From assembly GCA_038373885.1 (NCBI GenBank), contig JAWZYV010012535.1, positions 1 to 64,000 of the forward strand: a stretch of DNA of 64,000 nucleotides, in the 5' to 3' direction. This DNA comes from Cheiracanthium punctorium (lineage: Eukaryota > Arthropoda > Arachnida > Araneae > Cheiracanthiidae). The notes below the pieces were generated by a model that was given only the letters and a program-made list of their open reading frames with translations, had not been told where the DNA came from and did no database searches. Position 1 is the first letter of the stretch. Each line of letters opens with the position of its first letter. Shown here piece after piece: positions 46,666 to 58,424 of the stretch. The position numbers and the translations under genes are program-made.

Positions 46666-46974
46666 GTTTAAAATATCTAATCTGTTTCTTTAATTTGAAC
46701 ATTAAAGAGGGAGAAACGAATATAGATAGTATTCATATAAGTAATAGATAGTAGGTTAACATGTATTAAAGCAGAGTATACCACGTTAATAAATATTTCG
46801 TATAATTAAAAGTGTTCTATTCATCATTTTTAAACGGTCATCTTACAACTAACTAAAGTATAATCCTACGTTTTGCTAATATATCCAGCCGTAGTTTCAA
46901 CAAAGGACTATCTGAACTTTTTGAGATTTTGTTTTCCTAGGTAGTATGGATTATATTTTAGTAAAATGTTCGTT

Positions 46975-47006
46975 TCCTACCGTGCGAAGAACGGGTTCAC
47001 ACCTAG
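46975..47006 (+). mobile_element. Solo Helitron 3' end
   Basis: Hairpin CCGT GCGAAGA ACGG (46980-46994), spacer, then CTAG (47003-47006) and T; preceded by GTTTCCTA as in the 15614 element. No matching 5' TC end was found to the left, so it is likely truncated. Confidence 0.7.
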
Positions 47007-47009
47007 TAT

Positions 47010-48035
47010 ATATATATGCATATTAAAAATTCCCTTAAAATTAATATATAATTAGAAAATACTATTTAATTAAATGAAAATAAAATTTAATTAAAATTTA
47101 ATATTTAATTTAATTATAATTTTCCTTAAAAATTTAATAATCAGGATTTTTAACTTCATTTTTTAAATTACGTTCAGTCTCCATTATGAAAAGCAAAATT
47201 ATTTTATTTAAAGAGAAATTATTTAATCATGTCTGAAAGGGTTCATTAAATATTTTAACAAGAATTATTTATCTTAACAGAATTAAAATTTAGCTATAAA
47301 CAATAAGCCTCTCTATAACTAAGTGTCGTAAATTCGGTTTTTGAATTTATTTATCAGGAAGGGAAAATTCCTTACTAAAGTGAAACTTTGATTATTCATC
47401 GAGAAAAAAAAATATTATTAATTTTTAGGAAGAGTCTCAATTTTTCAATATTGATTCAACCATGAGAATGAATAATGTCTTCAAGCACTATCCGTATCCA
47501 TTTGCATAATTAGAGACTCTCTACAGCAGTAACTCTGAAAACTAATTCAATCTTCAGGCCTTTACGGAGGAGCGTACGTGTTTCCCTCCTTTTCAAAAGC
47601 AGTTTAAACAGGCAACTTTAAAAATAATAAGTTTCTTTATGAGAAAACCATAATCACCACTGTCTTCTGTGTGCGAGGGGATCATGAGGTAACCAATACA
47701 AACCATTATTTTTTATTTGTCCAATCGATTTCTCGAGATTTGTCTACTCTCGAAAAGAAACTTCGTTGCTATGTCGTATAAATCCATGAAGTCGCAAATG
47801 AATGCTACTAGGGTTACTTATTTAATCACAAACCCGCACCCATAGGCATCACCAAATATTCAGGTGGTTAAAAAAATAAGGAAACAAGACCTCTCACGTG
47901 TTGCCCATACTCCTAGAGAAAATGAAATTCCACATTCTAGGAAGAAACACACGATCCCATCTGTCATATTCTACTAGATGCCTACTAGATGTCAGGTGGT
48001 TGGTTGCAGCGCTTGAGGAACGTAAGGAAACAGCC
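47010..48035. other. No gene seen
   Basis: Very AT-rich from 47010 to 47330, then unremarkable DNA. Confidence 0.45.
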
Positions 48036-48200
48036 TTTCTACATCCCAGATCTCACACGCAATGACTTCCCTCTCTTCGGGCCGTTGAAGAGGTAAGTCG
48101 CTATTTCCAAACCGATGCCGCAGCTTAGGGCACCGTTGTCAAGCGGCTCAGAGACCAGGGCTCTGATTTCTTCACAGTTTTGATAGATTGGTATGGAAAT
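48036..48200 (+). pseudogene. Mariner transposase C-terminal fragment
   Basis: Frames give YIPDLTRNDFPLFGPLKR, then after a stop and phase change RYFQTDAAA, a stop, then GTVVKRLRDQGSDFFTVLID. These parallel the mariner transposase end (SDFHLFGPLK...FQTD...V..WLR.QG.DFF..GID). Only about 55 codons survive, with two stops and at least one frameshift. No inverted repeats were located. Confidence 0.65.
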
Positions 48201-50670
48201 GAAACCAATGTATTGCCCATGGAAGTTGTGTTAAAAAATAATCTCAAGTATCAGTTGGATTTCATCAATAAACCTTTTGGTTAAAGGATATGTTACTTTA
48301 CTTTTTAAGCCCCCCTCGGGGATTGGGTTAAAGATATGTTTTCTTCTACAGATCTTTATTAAGAAAGGTTAAAATGAATTAAATTGAAAAAAGAAGAATG
48401 TTTACCTGTTGGGCACCAGAGAAACAGGAAGAACTTCACGAAAAAAAACATTTTCACTCTGGATTGGAGAAAAATATTCACCATAGTACACAGATATTTC
48501 AAATGATATATCTGCAATTTATTTATTTGAACTAAAAGAGAGTGCCGTAGGATAAAGCCATATCGTGATTATTGTAAGATTTATACCATGCCTTAAATAT
48601 GAAATGTTACAACTGATCCGTGTTGCTTTTCAATCAGTCTCCCCTACATCGTAGTACTTGTCTTTACTGCCATAAAGGATCATTGCAACAAATTTGTATC
48701 GTTTAAGTGTCTGTTTACACTTGTATTTATTCTTGACAGACGATCTCTTCTTTTTTTTTAATTGAACGCCTGGCGAAGAAGTTCAAAAGTTGTTTATTGC
48801 CTTTTTGCCTTTTACTCCCTGTCAGTTTAATGCGATGATGGTCATGTATGCTACTTTATGGCGTTTGGCAGCCTATGAGCTACAAAAGCGTTTTCGCGAA
48901 TTCTTCCATGCTGACATTTACAAAGAGCATTCATAATATTTTTTATGTGTTGAAAAAATGTGATTATGTGTATTGTTTTCTTCCCATGGCATTCGCATTT
49001 AGTTTAATAACTGACATAAATGCAAAATATGTTATAATGTGACAGTTTTGCCTCCACCCCCCCAAAAAAATCAATCAATAAATAAATGGATCTTTGCACA
49101 AAGCTGATTGTTTCAATGGGCTTAAGCTTATTGGTTTAATGATATCGAAAACTGTATTTAAAATGTTTAAAAATTAAAAAAATTAAACCAGAAAGAGGTT
49201 GATTTAAAAAATAAATTAAATGAAAATACAATAAAAAGTAAATAAATCAGAGAAATTTTTAAAAAATGCCTAATTTTTTTTTATTTTTTTTTCTGTACAT
49301 CTACGGGAAAATGTTGAACCGATTGAATAACAGCATAGGAAATACTCTCTGAAATTGCAAAGAAATAAAAAAGAAGAATAAGAATTGTTTTTATAAAAGT
49401 TTCTAAGCTCATATAAGATTAAAAATCTTTGTATATTTAGCATAATTCCACATCGATCGATAAAACGCTATGAAATAAACTTCAAAGTTGAAAAATACGA
49501 AACTTCGATAAATACTGAAAAACGATTGTAAGTTTTTTTTTCTTTGTTTTAATGAATGAATATGCAACATATGATAATAATATAATAGTGCACATACACT
49601 TTATATTTAAATTGGAAATTGAGAAAACACTAAATTTTTTGAAAAAAAGGGCCAAAAAGAAGTTACAATTAAAACTAAAAAATTTCAAGCCGATTGGTCT
49701 TATGGAGTGGTAGAAAGATACTTTGGTAACTTAAAATTTCAAAATTCTTTAAAAATCGGCAGTATGTGGAATTTTAAAAATTTTAAAGACGCTAAAGCAT
49801 TGCAAAGTAAATCTGGGACATTTGTCACCATGACGTCTTTTTCATTCTTTGCAAATTTGTGCATTAGTATAATCATTTCCCATTAAGGTTGCCTCCAGAA
49901 CAGTTCTCCATGTATTCTCATGCATAACTCTTTACCAGATTATCGTATTTATCACCGTGTGCGCAAATATCTAAGCCGTACCCCGTGAACAAATTTCAAA
50001 TCCGTCTGTCCCACGATGTGGATTTGTATAAAGGGCAGTCAAGTAAATAAACAGACTTTAAAGTTTATATGTTACACTTCTATCTCTCTCTCTCTTGAGA
50101 CCGGAACAAAGAAAAGACACAAATCAATAATCTTCCTCTTTTTCCACAAGATAAATTTCATCTAAACAAAAGACTATTGCATTCCAAATAAACTGATCTT
50201 TAAATTTTAACGTACAATTATGGATTCTTCGTCAAATATTCCGCGGTTCAACGAAATGGTTTTATCGATAACAAATACTAGTTCAAAGGTTACATTCTTC
50301 ACCCTTTATGCACTCAATAACGAGAGAGCTAAATTGAATAGAATAAATGAGAGGATGATTTCTTAAGCCTCACTCCACTCCAATTTTATGAACAATAAAT
50401 AACTTTATAAGACAGCCAAAACAGTTACAAACTGACAAATTTTATTACTGCTCTTTAAAGTTTTGTACAATGATTGTTTTTTATTTTGCAGCTGTCTTTA
50501 ACTTTACAATTTTGGAGGCCTTTTTTTTTAAAACAACAAAAGCAACAATTGAACACAGTTGAAATATGTTTATGATTTCACTCAAAATAACTCGAATACA
50601 TGAGTCTCTATGGGCAGTTATGTTTTATAGCGTATTTTGCCGAAATTATGGGTTGAATTTATTTTATTAT
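48201..50670. other. No gene seen
   Basis: AT-rich with poly-A/T runs; no supported frame or repeat. Confidence 0.45.
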
Positions 50671-50674
50671 ATTG

Positions 50675-50890
50675 TGTATTTTGTTTAAGGCAAGGAGTGT
50701 CCGCACAAGGGCGGAGTGCCTTCGTTGGAAGAAGTTTTAAGTTGTTCTAATGCGTATTCACGTAACATTTGGAGAAAGCCGCCCAAAATTCCAGTCCACT
50801 AAATCGACAGCCCTACGGTAAACCAAAACACAGGACCTTCACGCTTCATCCATCTACCAAATTGCGTGGCATATTCACTCGGTCACGGTG
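50675..50890 (+). repeat. Dispersed repeat, three-copy family
   Basis: TTGTGTATTTTGTTTAAGGC, TGTTCTAATGCGTATTCACG, TCCAGTCCACTAAATCGACA and CACTCGG blocks match 21970-22195 in order; the piggyBac MITE follows closely. Confidence 0.5.
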
Positions 50891-50925
50891 GGGATCGTAC
50901 GTTGCTAATAGTACTTTGATATTAA

Positions 50926-51304
50926 CCCTTTAACGCGCAGTGTTCCCGCTCTGGGAACACCAAACTCTGACGTCTTGACTGTTGCCAGTCACGTAGAATA
51001 GATTTGATTTGTATAAAAATAGTTGCGGGTGACATAGCTCCACGAGAATCCTTTAACTTTTTAGCACCTCATTTCCCGTAAAAAATTGTCACGATTATTT
51101 TTAACAGCGCTGACATCTACTGAAAAATGGAAGAATGCGAGAACAGCTGGATAGATTGCCCAATGCTGAAAAAGGGCAGCCGTTTCCATCGCTCGACTTA
51201 ACTACCAGCAAGATGGCGGACGATGGAAGCGTTCATCGCGTGCCACAGATCTAGAGACCCTTTTTTGACGCAGCTGGCTGTAGAAAGGGTTGCGCCCCAA
51301 AGCT
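50926..51304 (+). mobile_element. piggyBac-type MITE
   Basis: TTAA (50922-50925) then CCCTTTAACGCGCAGTG and hairpin GTGTTCCC GCTCT GGGAACAC. It is nearly identical to 38414-38760 through AGATCTAGAGACCC. The right end GTTGCGCCCCAAAGC is followed by TTTAAA. It lacks the internal inverted duplication. Confidence 0.82.
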
Positions 51305-51309
51305 TTAAA

Positions 51310-52360
51310 CTACTGTGTTTATAACTGGGAATTTTTCATCATTGCATCTACTAAACATGCAATTAAAAGATGCCTGCACTGTTCAATACTGCACTAATTA
51401 AACTTTTCACTTACAGCTTCTTCTCCCCCCCCCTTTTTTTTGGAACAAACATTCAAGAAAAAGTAAATTTGTCCGATAAATGGGGGAACATTCATTATCG
51501 GACTCTTCTCTAACAAGACCTGCAATTTCCTTTTTGCACTTCAACATCACAACATATTTGTCCAGAAAATTAAATGATCATTTTCTTCAATTTCCCCTTG
51601 TTCTGTAAATAGCTACTTTTTTCCCCCGTACATCTTTCGACCCATTAGGTTTCAAAAATTTTTAAGCCTCCGTTAACTGCAACCATTTATAAAAAAAAGC
51701 AACAACGCCCATTTCAGAACGTTACGTAGCTACTTGTGTCATCATCGTCATAAATGATCATTATACGCTGTCAAGAAGTGAAGTTAGTATTGCTCACATT
51801 TCTGTTTTCTTGCTTGTACTTACTCTTGGATGAACATTTTTGTTGTTGTTGTTCTTATACTTTTTAACAACACCTTCCGACAAAGTTCAAATTGCTTATG
51901 ACTTTCCTTTTTTTTCTTACCCGTGTTAGAACACGACTGAAAAGCATAAAGTGTTATGACTGTCATAAATAACACTTTATGCTACTGCAAGTCTGTTGGT
52001 TGTAAAAATCGGTTTTGTGGGCAGTGTTTGCCAAACAGAAGTACGCAATTAAGATTTTTTTAAAGATATATCTGATTAATCTGGCAATAAATGTTTAGAT
52101 TTTTTTTTTGCTGATTTCAAAAAGAGAAATAAAAGGAGGCGGTACTATGTTCACCGTGTTTGCATTTTTTATGCATCTACAGTGATAATTTTTTACTAAG
52201 TGGACCGATTTTCATGTTTCTTCTTTTATTGGAAAGAGGATAGCATTGAGGTGGCTCCATATTAATTTGGGTCACGTTCTGGTGGTATTAACTTAGAGAA
52301 AATAGGAAAAAATATATGTTTTAAACAATTGCCTTAGCAATCCTTTAGGTCATGATTTGT
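51310..52360. other. No gene seen
   Basis: AT-rich, with a (TTG)n run near 51840 and a short inverted repeat around CATAAAGTGTTATGACTGTC at 51943. No gene. Confidence 0.45.
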
Positions 52361-52362
52361 TG

Positions 52363-52485
52363 ATAAGTAATATGACATAATAAATAGTAAATGATAGTTG
52401 GTAAGTAATATGGTACAAGGGTAAATGATAGTTGGTAATTAATATGGTATAATGGTAAGTGATAGTTGGTTAGTAATATGCAAGT
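52363..52485 (+). repeat. Tandem repeat, about 34-bp unit, three copies
   Basis: ATGATAGTTGGTAAGTAATA recurs at about 52391, 52425 and 52459 with small changes. Confidence 0.75.
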
Positions 52486-53038
52486 AAACTGTCAAAAGTT
52501 ACCAAGGTTGGACACTCTTGTTGTTTCATCGCCAAGTTGGTGCCAAAAAGTAAGTTCTCAAAACTTACACCAGCGCGGTGATATCTTCTATATTTAGCGA
52601 GAAACTATCACACCCTGCTATTATACGATGGAAATAATTTTCCACTTTGGTGAAGTAATTTAAAATCAATTTTCTTTTCTTTTTTGAAGTCATACTTGTT
52701 TATGGTTTGATTCAGTGTATAGAATGTCCCAAATACACCGACCTCTGATTTTATTCTTTAAATAACATCACAGGAGTATTTTCTTTTGAGAGTAGTGGCA
52801 GCCCACTTTTGACTGTATTTGTATTTGAGTAGTTCTAAAAATATGAATTTAACTGAACATTAATAAAATTGAATTTTCTGCCTCGATTTTCTCAGTGTAA
52901 GTATGACTTTCAGTAATCCGAATTAGTGTCAGTCCAGATCAACTCGGATTATTGGGATTCGATCGCATTTAACAAAGTGATTTCAGTTATAAAAAACTTG
53001 CTAAAAATATCTCACAAGTACTAACCTGCTGTGTCGTG

Positions 53039-53049
53039 TTTACTTACAG
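53039..53049 (+). promoter_or_regulatory. 3' splice acceptor of the LHFPL-like terminal exon
   Basis: TTTACTTACAG ends at 53049. The following exon starts with two bases that complete a codon begun upstream (phase 1 intron). Confidence 0.7.
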
Positions 53050-53285
53050 GCCTCTTCCAGACAGTTAGCCTTGTTCTTTACCCCCTTGTGCTGGACACCC
53101 ACGTGGGCCGCCTCCACTGCGGAGAACAGGCTCGGGCCTACGTTCCAGACCAGTGCAGAGTCGGCTGGGCCTATGTCGCCGCGACGTCGGGGACCCTCCT
53201 GACCTTCTACTGCCCGTTCCTAGCCTACTTCAGTACTTACAGAGACTTCAGACGGACTAACTGCCTAGAGAAGAACTTGGTGTAG
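53050..53285 (+). CDS. LHFPL2: LHFPL-family tetraspan membrane protein, terminal coding exon
   Basis: The exon encodes the last 77 residues and a TAG stop (53283-53285). GC content and lack of stops stand out from the AT-rich surroundings. It begins LFQTVSLVLYPLVLDTHVGR (end of the third membrane span into the second loop), then CGEQ, AYVPDQCRVGWAY, and a last hydrophobic span containing GTLLTFYCPFLAYF. LHFPL proteins share YP.G...V...CG, then C..GWA, in this order; the GTVLTF-like text and short tail make LHFPL2 the closest member by memory. These are four-span membrane proteins, some partnering channels or receptors. Upstream exons are not recognisable in the window and probably lie across a long intron full of repeats. 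The subfamily call is tentative. Confidence 0.75.
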
Positions 53286-53348
53286 TCAGAACCTCCAACG
53301 GACAACATACAGTGGTGACAAAAAGTTCTGAACATAATCTTTTTTTTT

Positions 53349-53718
53349 TCGGGGGAGGGCGGCCCGAGACGGTAAGCAAGTTAAACGTCGCATCGGGGTG
53401 CCATCTTTGAAGGGACGGAATTTCGAACTCAAGAACTGGGAAAATCTTGATCTAGAGCATGTATGGACAACCTTGGTAAAAGTTGCGATCCAAATTTTAG
53501 GGTATTAGCGAAGTCGTAGGCCAAACTTCAGGATGTTAGCGAAGTCGCGGGTCGTATAATTGGCATTCATATGGGATTTTGAATGGTTTATATGGGTTTT
53601 ATACAGAGTTTTGATATGTTCCGCTGACTGGAGGTTGCACATACGTGATCTAGAGCATAAAAGGGAGCGCCATTTTTACGTTTGTAGGGATGCGCCACGC
53701 ACCCTAGGGCCGCCCCTG
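53349..53718 (+). mobile_element. hAT-type MITE hosting another hAT MITE
   Basis: The left GGGGGAGGGCGGCCCGAG pairs with the right CTAGGGCCGCCCCTG (ends 53718). GTAAGCAAGTTAAACG, TTCGAACTCAAGAACTG match the 10100-10238 element inverted. The left terminus is eroded by a T/G run, so the target duplication is unclear. It begins 64 bp after the LHFPL stop codon, so it may lie in the 3' UTR. Confidence 0.65.
53458..53647 (+). mobile_element. hAT MITE (190 bp) with perfect 8-bp target duplication
   Basis: Flanked by ATCTAGAG on both sides (53450-53457, 53648-53655). Ends CATGTATGGACAACC and GGTTGCACATACGTG are inverted. Same family as 46456-46665 in the opposite orientation. Confidence 0.88.
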
Positions 53719-53719
53719 G

Positions 53720-55490
53720 AAATTAGTATACTGTCTTAAGTGAGTTACTATTCTGTTAGTGACACTAATGTATTTTTACATGCTGATTTCAAATATGTTG
53801 CTAGTTTTTTACTGTCGCAAGTCTTTGTCGCAGTACATTTGTCTGAACCCGAGAATACGTGGTATGCACAGAATAACATAAGATACGTAGTATAAATTTT
53901 TTTATAAATTTAATATGCATTTTGAAGGGGACGTTTGATGTGAATTTCGAAAATTATGTGGTTGTTACTTTTTTTAACTCTAAAATTTTATGGGCCAGCT
54001 TTTTGCTTTAATAACGGCTCTACATCTCTTTGGCATGGAATGCACTTGTTTCACAAGAAGCTCTTTTGTGATAACCTGGTTGAAATAGAAAAACTTCGAT
54101 TAGGTTAGATTATTGTAATTGACAATAGTTTAGAGTACGATAATATCACAGCGAAAAATTAAATCAAATACTAGGATTAGGTTAAAAAAAAAAAAAGAGT
54201 GTGTTCAGAATTTTTCGCCACCAATGTAACTCCTGACTGTGAAATAATCTATTTTTCTTGTATTCGTGAAAGTTGTTTGTGGAAGTGCGACAACTGTGGT
54301 GTGTGTGTACTGGAATTGAACGGTAGATCTGTAGATAAAAATTTGTTTTTAAACACTTTGGATTCTTGATATGTGTTTGTGTAACACATTGCAGAAGTTG
54401 TGCGTAGCTGTTTAAAGTGCAATTTCAGATTTTTGAAAATTTCGTCAATTTTTTTTTTCTTGACTGAGTTTTCAAGGTTCTGAAGCATTGTATGTAGAAT
54501 AAAATAAATAAGTACAGTAAAACCTGTTTTAAACTCAGTTTCAAAGGACCAATTTTATTTTTTCATCCGTTATTTGTTGGATAAACTTACGGGTATTGTA
54601 AAATGAAAGACGCCTACATTTATGAGAATAGAAAGGGGAGTTTTCATTCAGTCTCCTTCAGCACATTTATTTTGAAAAATAATGAGATTTTACTTAACTA
54701 GCTGTAAGCGTCAATTTTATTTCGAAATTTTCCTTAGCTTTATAGATTTTGTGAAGACTTTGTAACCTTTCCTCCAATCTTCTGGTTGATTAATCTATAT
54801 AATTAATCAAATAAAATTTACAGGAACTACTAGTTAGGAAAAAAATAACTTTTTCTAGAACTAGAATAAAACTTACTAGTTACAGGAAAGGTTATTTTTT
54901 AACGCATGATTAAAAAAAAAAAGATTACAATAAATTGCAAGAATATTTCTTGAGACACCAAGTTTAATATGTGTTGTGATTAAAATCAAAATTTGAAGCA
55001 TTGTAAGTTGTTACTCAGCTTAAGTCTTAGGCATTGAGTTTTCCCAAAACTTGAACAAATTTGAAATGTTGTAAAAATTATAAAAATTTTGGCCGTGCCA
55101 AATGACTGCGAAGGTTTCTAATTGTTGGCGATATATTGTAAGATTAGACCAAAAGAACTATTTTGCCTTTTATGCTATCGAAATTGAACGTTACAAAGTG
55201 TAATCATAATATAGCAAACTATATGCAACAAAATTCGTGTTTTAAATTTTTAAATGTATCTTGTTCTCTCCCTAAAATGAACGAAAAAATGTAGATCTTG
55301 CCGAAACTTTATATCTTGCCTCCTACGTTAGTTCAACACGTAGAGGTGGTAAGACCTCGTATGAAGTGGTGACATTTACATTAACACGTTGTACGCCGGC
55401 AACTTTATGCAGAGAGTAATCAGAATTTAGGTTACATCTTCGCTGAAATTGTATGTACACTCACCTCTCCCTAAAAAACCATATAAGTAG
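53720..55490. other. No gene seen
   Basis: AT-rich; may include the 3' UTR of the LHFPL-like gene. AATAAAATAAATAA at 54499 is a possible polyadenylation signal. No other feature. Confidence 0.4.
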
Positions 55491-55492
55491 AA

Positions 55493-56380
55493 TCTCGCTA
55501 CAACGAAATCCTCTATAACGATAGTTCTCTCTATTACGATATTTTTTCATAGTCCTGGTCGAATTTCCTTTAGATTAATGTTAAGCAGTTCTCTGTATAA
55601 CGATATCCACACACATACAACGATGGTAATATTATCTCTTTCATCAAAATAATTCTCTTTATTACGATAGTTTTTTATACGATGTATGCGATAAACTAAT
55701 CGCTTCACAAAAAAAGTCTACATAAAATGTACTTGGACCGTTGGACGGTGTTCTCAGGTTATAGCCTCAGTCGAAAACTTCATTAAAGTTTCGGTTTTGC
55801 ATTGCTGGTGTACAGGGACGTATCCAGAAAAAATTACGGAGGTCCAAACGGTAGAAAAGGCAGATAAAAAAAAAAGACTTCTTCATTAGCATTTTGTTAG
55901 CAAAAATAAACATTTCAGGGATGGTCCGGACTCCCTAGACAGCCCCTCCTACATATGTTCTTGCTCTTGTAATTGTGGTAATTAGTATTACGAGAGTGCA
56001 TTTCTCATATTACATTTTACGGAAAACATTTTGGGATTTTATCTATTGAAACCCTATCGCATGTTTAAATTAAGAATTTTTAAACATTTATCAGCTATGA
56101 CATGTCTATTATTCTGGACAAAGGGTATTTGACTAAAACTTATGGGTATTGTAAAACTTACTTAAGCATTATTAACATGCTTTTCTCATTCAATTTAATG
56201 CATATTATTGTTTGCGAGAGTTCAAGGTGGCTCTGAATGAAAGCAGAGCACTCCTAAGTGACGCCAGACTATAGGAAATAAAAAACAAAATTATTTTCAT
56301 TAAGTATTGATTCCATCTATAACGGTAATTCTCTTTACAACGATAGATCTCCAAAATATCGTTATAGAGGGATTTCACTG
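55493..56380. mobile_element. pogo-like MITE with repeated CTCTATAACGATA blocks
   Basis: The right end CGTTATAGAGGGATTTCACTG is followed by TA (56381-56382). The left GAATCTCGCTACAACGAAAT and CCTCTATAACGATAG is its degenerate inverse. Similar blocks recur at 55535, 55596 and 56316. A hAT-like end (CAGGGACGTATCCAG) at 55813 suggests a nested scrap. Confidence 0.6.
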
Positions 56381-56403
56381 TATAAACATTTTACTCTTGG
56401 ATA

Positions 56404-56800
56404 TAGATTTCATTTCGAAAGAAGTGTTTTATGGAACAAAGAAGACAAATACGGCACATTCATGGCTTATGATACATTTTCCAAACAGTATTTATTAAGG
56501 TAAAGTATAATTAGAATATGCCTGTTGAAGATTGCTAAACACTTTTAGTAGGCAATTTTAATATAAATTTCATTTCTGAAAAATGTTTTATGGAACAAGA
56601 AAGACAAACACGACACACGCATGGATTATGGTGCACATCCCAAGCAGTATTTATAAAGGTAAAGTATAATTTGAAGTACTCTTGGTGAAATTGGAGAACA
56701 GTTTTAGTTGGCGGTTTTAAAATAGATTTCTATTCAAAAGAAGTGTTTTATGGAACAAAGAACAACAATATGGCACACTCATGAGTAATTATACTCTTTC
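56404..56800 (+). repeat. Tandem repeat, about 160-bp unit, 2.5 copies
   Basis: TTTTATGGAACAA recurs at about 56427, 56586 and 56747, with conserved AGACAAAYACGRCACA, CAGTATTTATWAAGGTAAAG and TAGATTTC segments. No coding frame is kept across units. Confidence 0.8.
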
Positions 56801-57016
56801 AAGATTAATGGAATAAGGATGAAAAATAAGAACGACGCATGGATTATGATACGCACTTGAGTGCATATATAAAATCTGAAAGTGTTTCAGATTTTTTTTC
56901 ATTGCGTTTAGTTCGTTTACTAAGTACTTTAATACATGAATTACAATACAAATATCAATGAAATGCTGAAAAAAATGAAAAATTACTTAGGGAGCGGTAT
57001 GAGTGGGACAAATATG

Positions 57017-57873
57017 CAGGGTGCGAACTAAATATTTTCTCCAGGGGGGGACATTTGAAAGAAAACATTCTCCAGGGGGGACACTTGAAAAGGTAAAGGA
57101 GAGAAGATGCAAATGCTTCGCTCGCATGATATTACATGACAAATGCAATCGCCGACACGTGTGGAAACTGACTTATATTCAAACAAAAGTCATACATTGT
57201 TCTATGGAATCACAGATACACAGGCTATATACAATGTCCCTGTATTGGAAGCCACCCTTGAGGGTTTTTAGCTTAGAAAACAGACGAAATTTTAAGGCAA
57301 TCGCCTTAGAGCATAGGGCCCGTTCGAGAATTCACCGGTTGGTTATGCAGCGGTGCTACCGGTTGCGGTCATTCTTCTTTTAAGTGACGTCACGGTTGTC
57401 AACCGGTTTCGGTCATCCTCACCACATCCAATTCCAAGCCAAGAAAACAAAAATAAACATTGGCAACACTACGCCAATAACCGGAATAACCCACCTCGCT
57501 AGCAGGGTCATTCTGGTTGCGCTCTGGTCACGTTGAGCAGACAACCGCTACATGACCGAAGCGTTTTCGAACGCGGTTAATTCCAGAGCTCCGCCCAACG
57601 CTCCGCCTTTTCGAACGCTCTGGTCGTGCACCGGTGTTACCGGTGCACAACCGATGAATTCTCGAACGCGCCCATAGTAACAAACGATAACATACTGCTT
57701 TCATTTTGACTTCTTGATTTCAATCCCAAGCCTTCCTTCATCAGTTTAACATTTCTTCAGCAGGGGATAAATAGTATCCCTGGCAGGTATCCATTATTTC
57801 TCTAGGCAGGGATATTACATTCTTCAGCCGGGGACGATCCCGGCATCCCCCCCCCCCGTCAATTCGCACCCTG
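57017..57873. mobile_element. hAT element, non-autonomous (857 bp), perfect 8-bp target duplication
   Basis: Inverted ends CAGGGTGCGAA / TTCGCACCCTG with CAAATATG on both sides (57009-57016, 57874-57881). The 126-codon plus-strand frame starting at 57003 crosses the boundary and shows no hAT transposase motif, so I treat it as spurious. A second TIR element is nested inside. Confidence 0.9.
57316..57673. mobile_element. TIR element nested in the hAT (358 bp)
   Basis: Ends GGGCCCGTTCGAGAATTCA and TGAATTCTCGAACGCGCCC are inverted over about 25 bp. ATA lies on both sides (57313-57315, 57674-57676). It is GC-rich with a perfect 10-bp-arm palindrome GTGCACCGGT...ACCGGTGCAC at 57626-57648. The 3-bp duplication suggests a PIF/Harbinger-like origin, but that is uncertain. 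Confidence 0.75.
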
Positions 57874-58424
57874 CAAATATGTCCCATTGGTATTATTTTC
57901 ATGGGACACATGAGTCCCAGTGGTACTGAAATAACTGGAAATGCAACGAAAAGCTACTGTATTGCCATCTATTGGGAGAAAATTACACTGAATTGTCCGT
58001 TATATCAAGGAATTCCAGTGGAGCAAACATTCACAAAGCATGTTTATCCCATAGGGTCATTTAGAACTATCTGCGGGACATATGTCCCGGTGGTAGCAAA
58101 AGGGTTAAAGATAAGTACTAGTTGTAGCTTATTCAAAGTTTTTAAGTCCTAATATCGAAATGTCTATATCTTAAATATCATGTATGCCGAGTACGAAATA
58201 AGCCATTTCCATCAATAGTTACATTACATTTTGGACGATCAATATTGAACATTCACTTTTAGAAAACAATGTATTGCTGACTTAAGGATTGTTGCTCGTA
58301 AACTAACTGTCTGATGTGCAATTTGATTTGACGCTAAACGCAGTACCCGATAAACGTCCTCTTCAAACAATGGGCGTTTCTGAGACCCGACTACTATAAC
58401 ATTTAATTAAAATAGTGGCTAAAA

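Larger units (their letters stand above)
56998..58104. mobile_element. piggyBac-like element with serial GGGAC hairpins, interrupted by a hAT
   Basis: The right end CGGGACATATGTCCCGG, TGGTAGCAAAAGGG is followed by TTAA (58105-58108). Two further GGGAC...GTCCC palindromes lie to the left: 57903-57918, and one broken by the hAT insertion (57005-57008 and 57882-57886). The left TTAA end was not found. Confidence 0.5.

Noticed and set aside
57003..57383. 126-residue plus-strand protein
   Set aside because: It starts outside the hAT element, crosses its end and a nested element, and has no recognisable domain.
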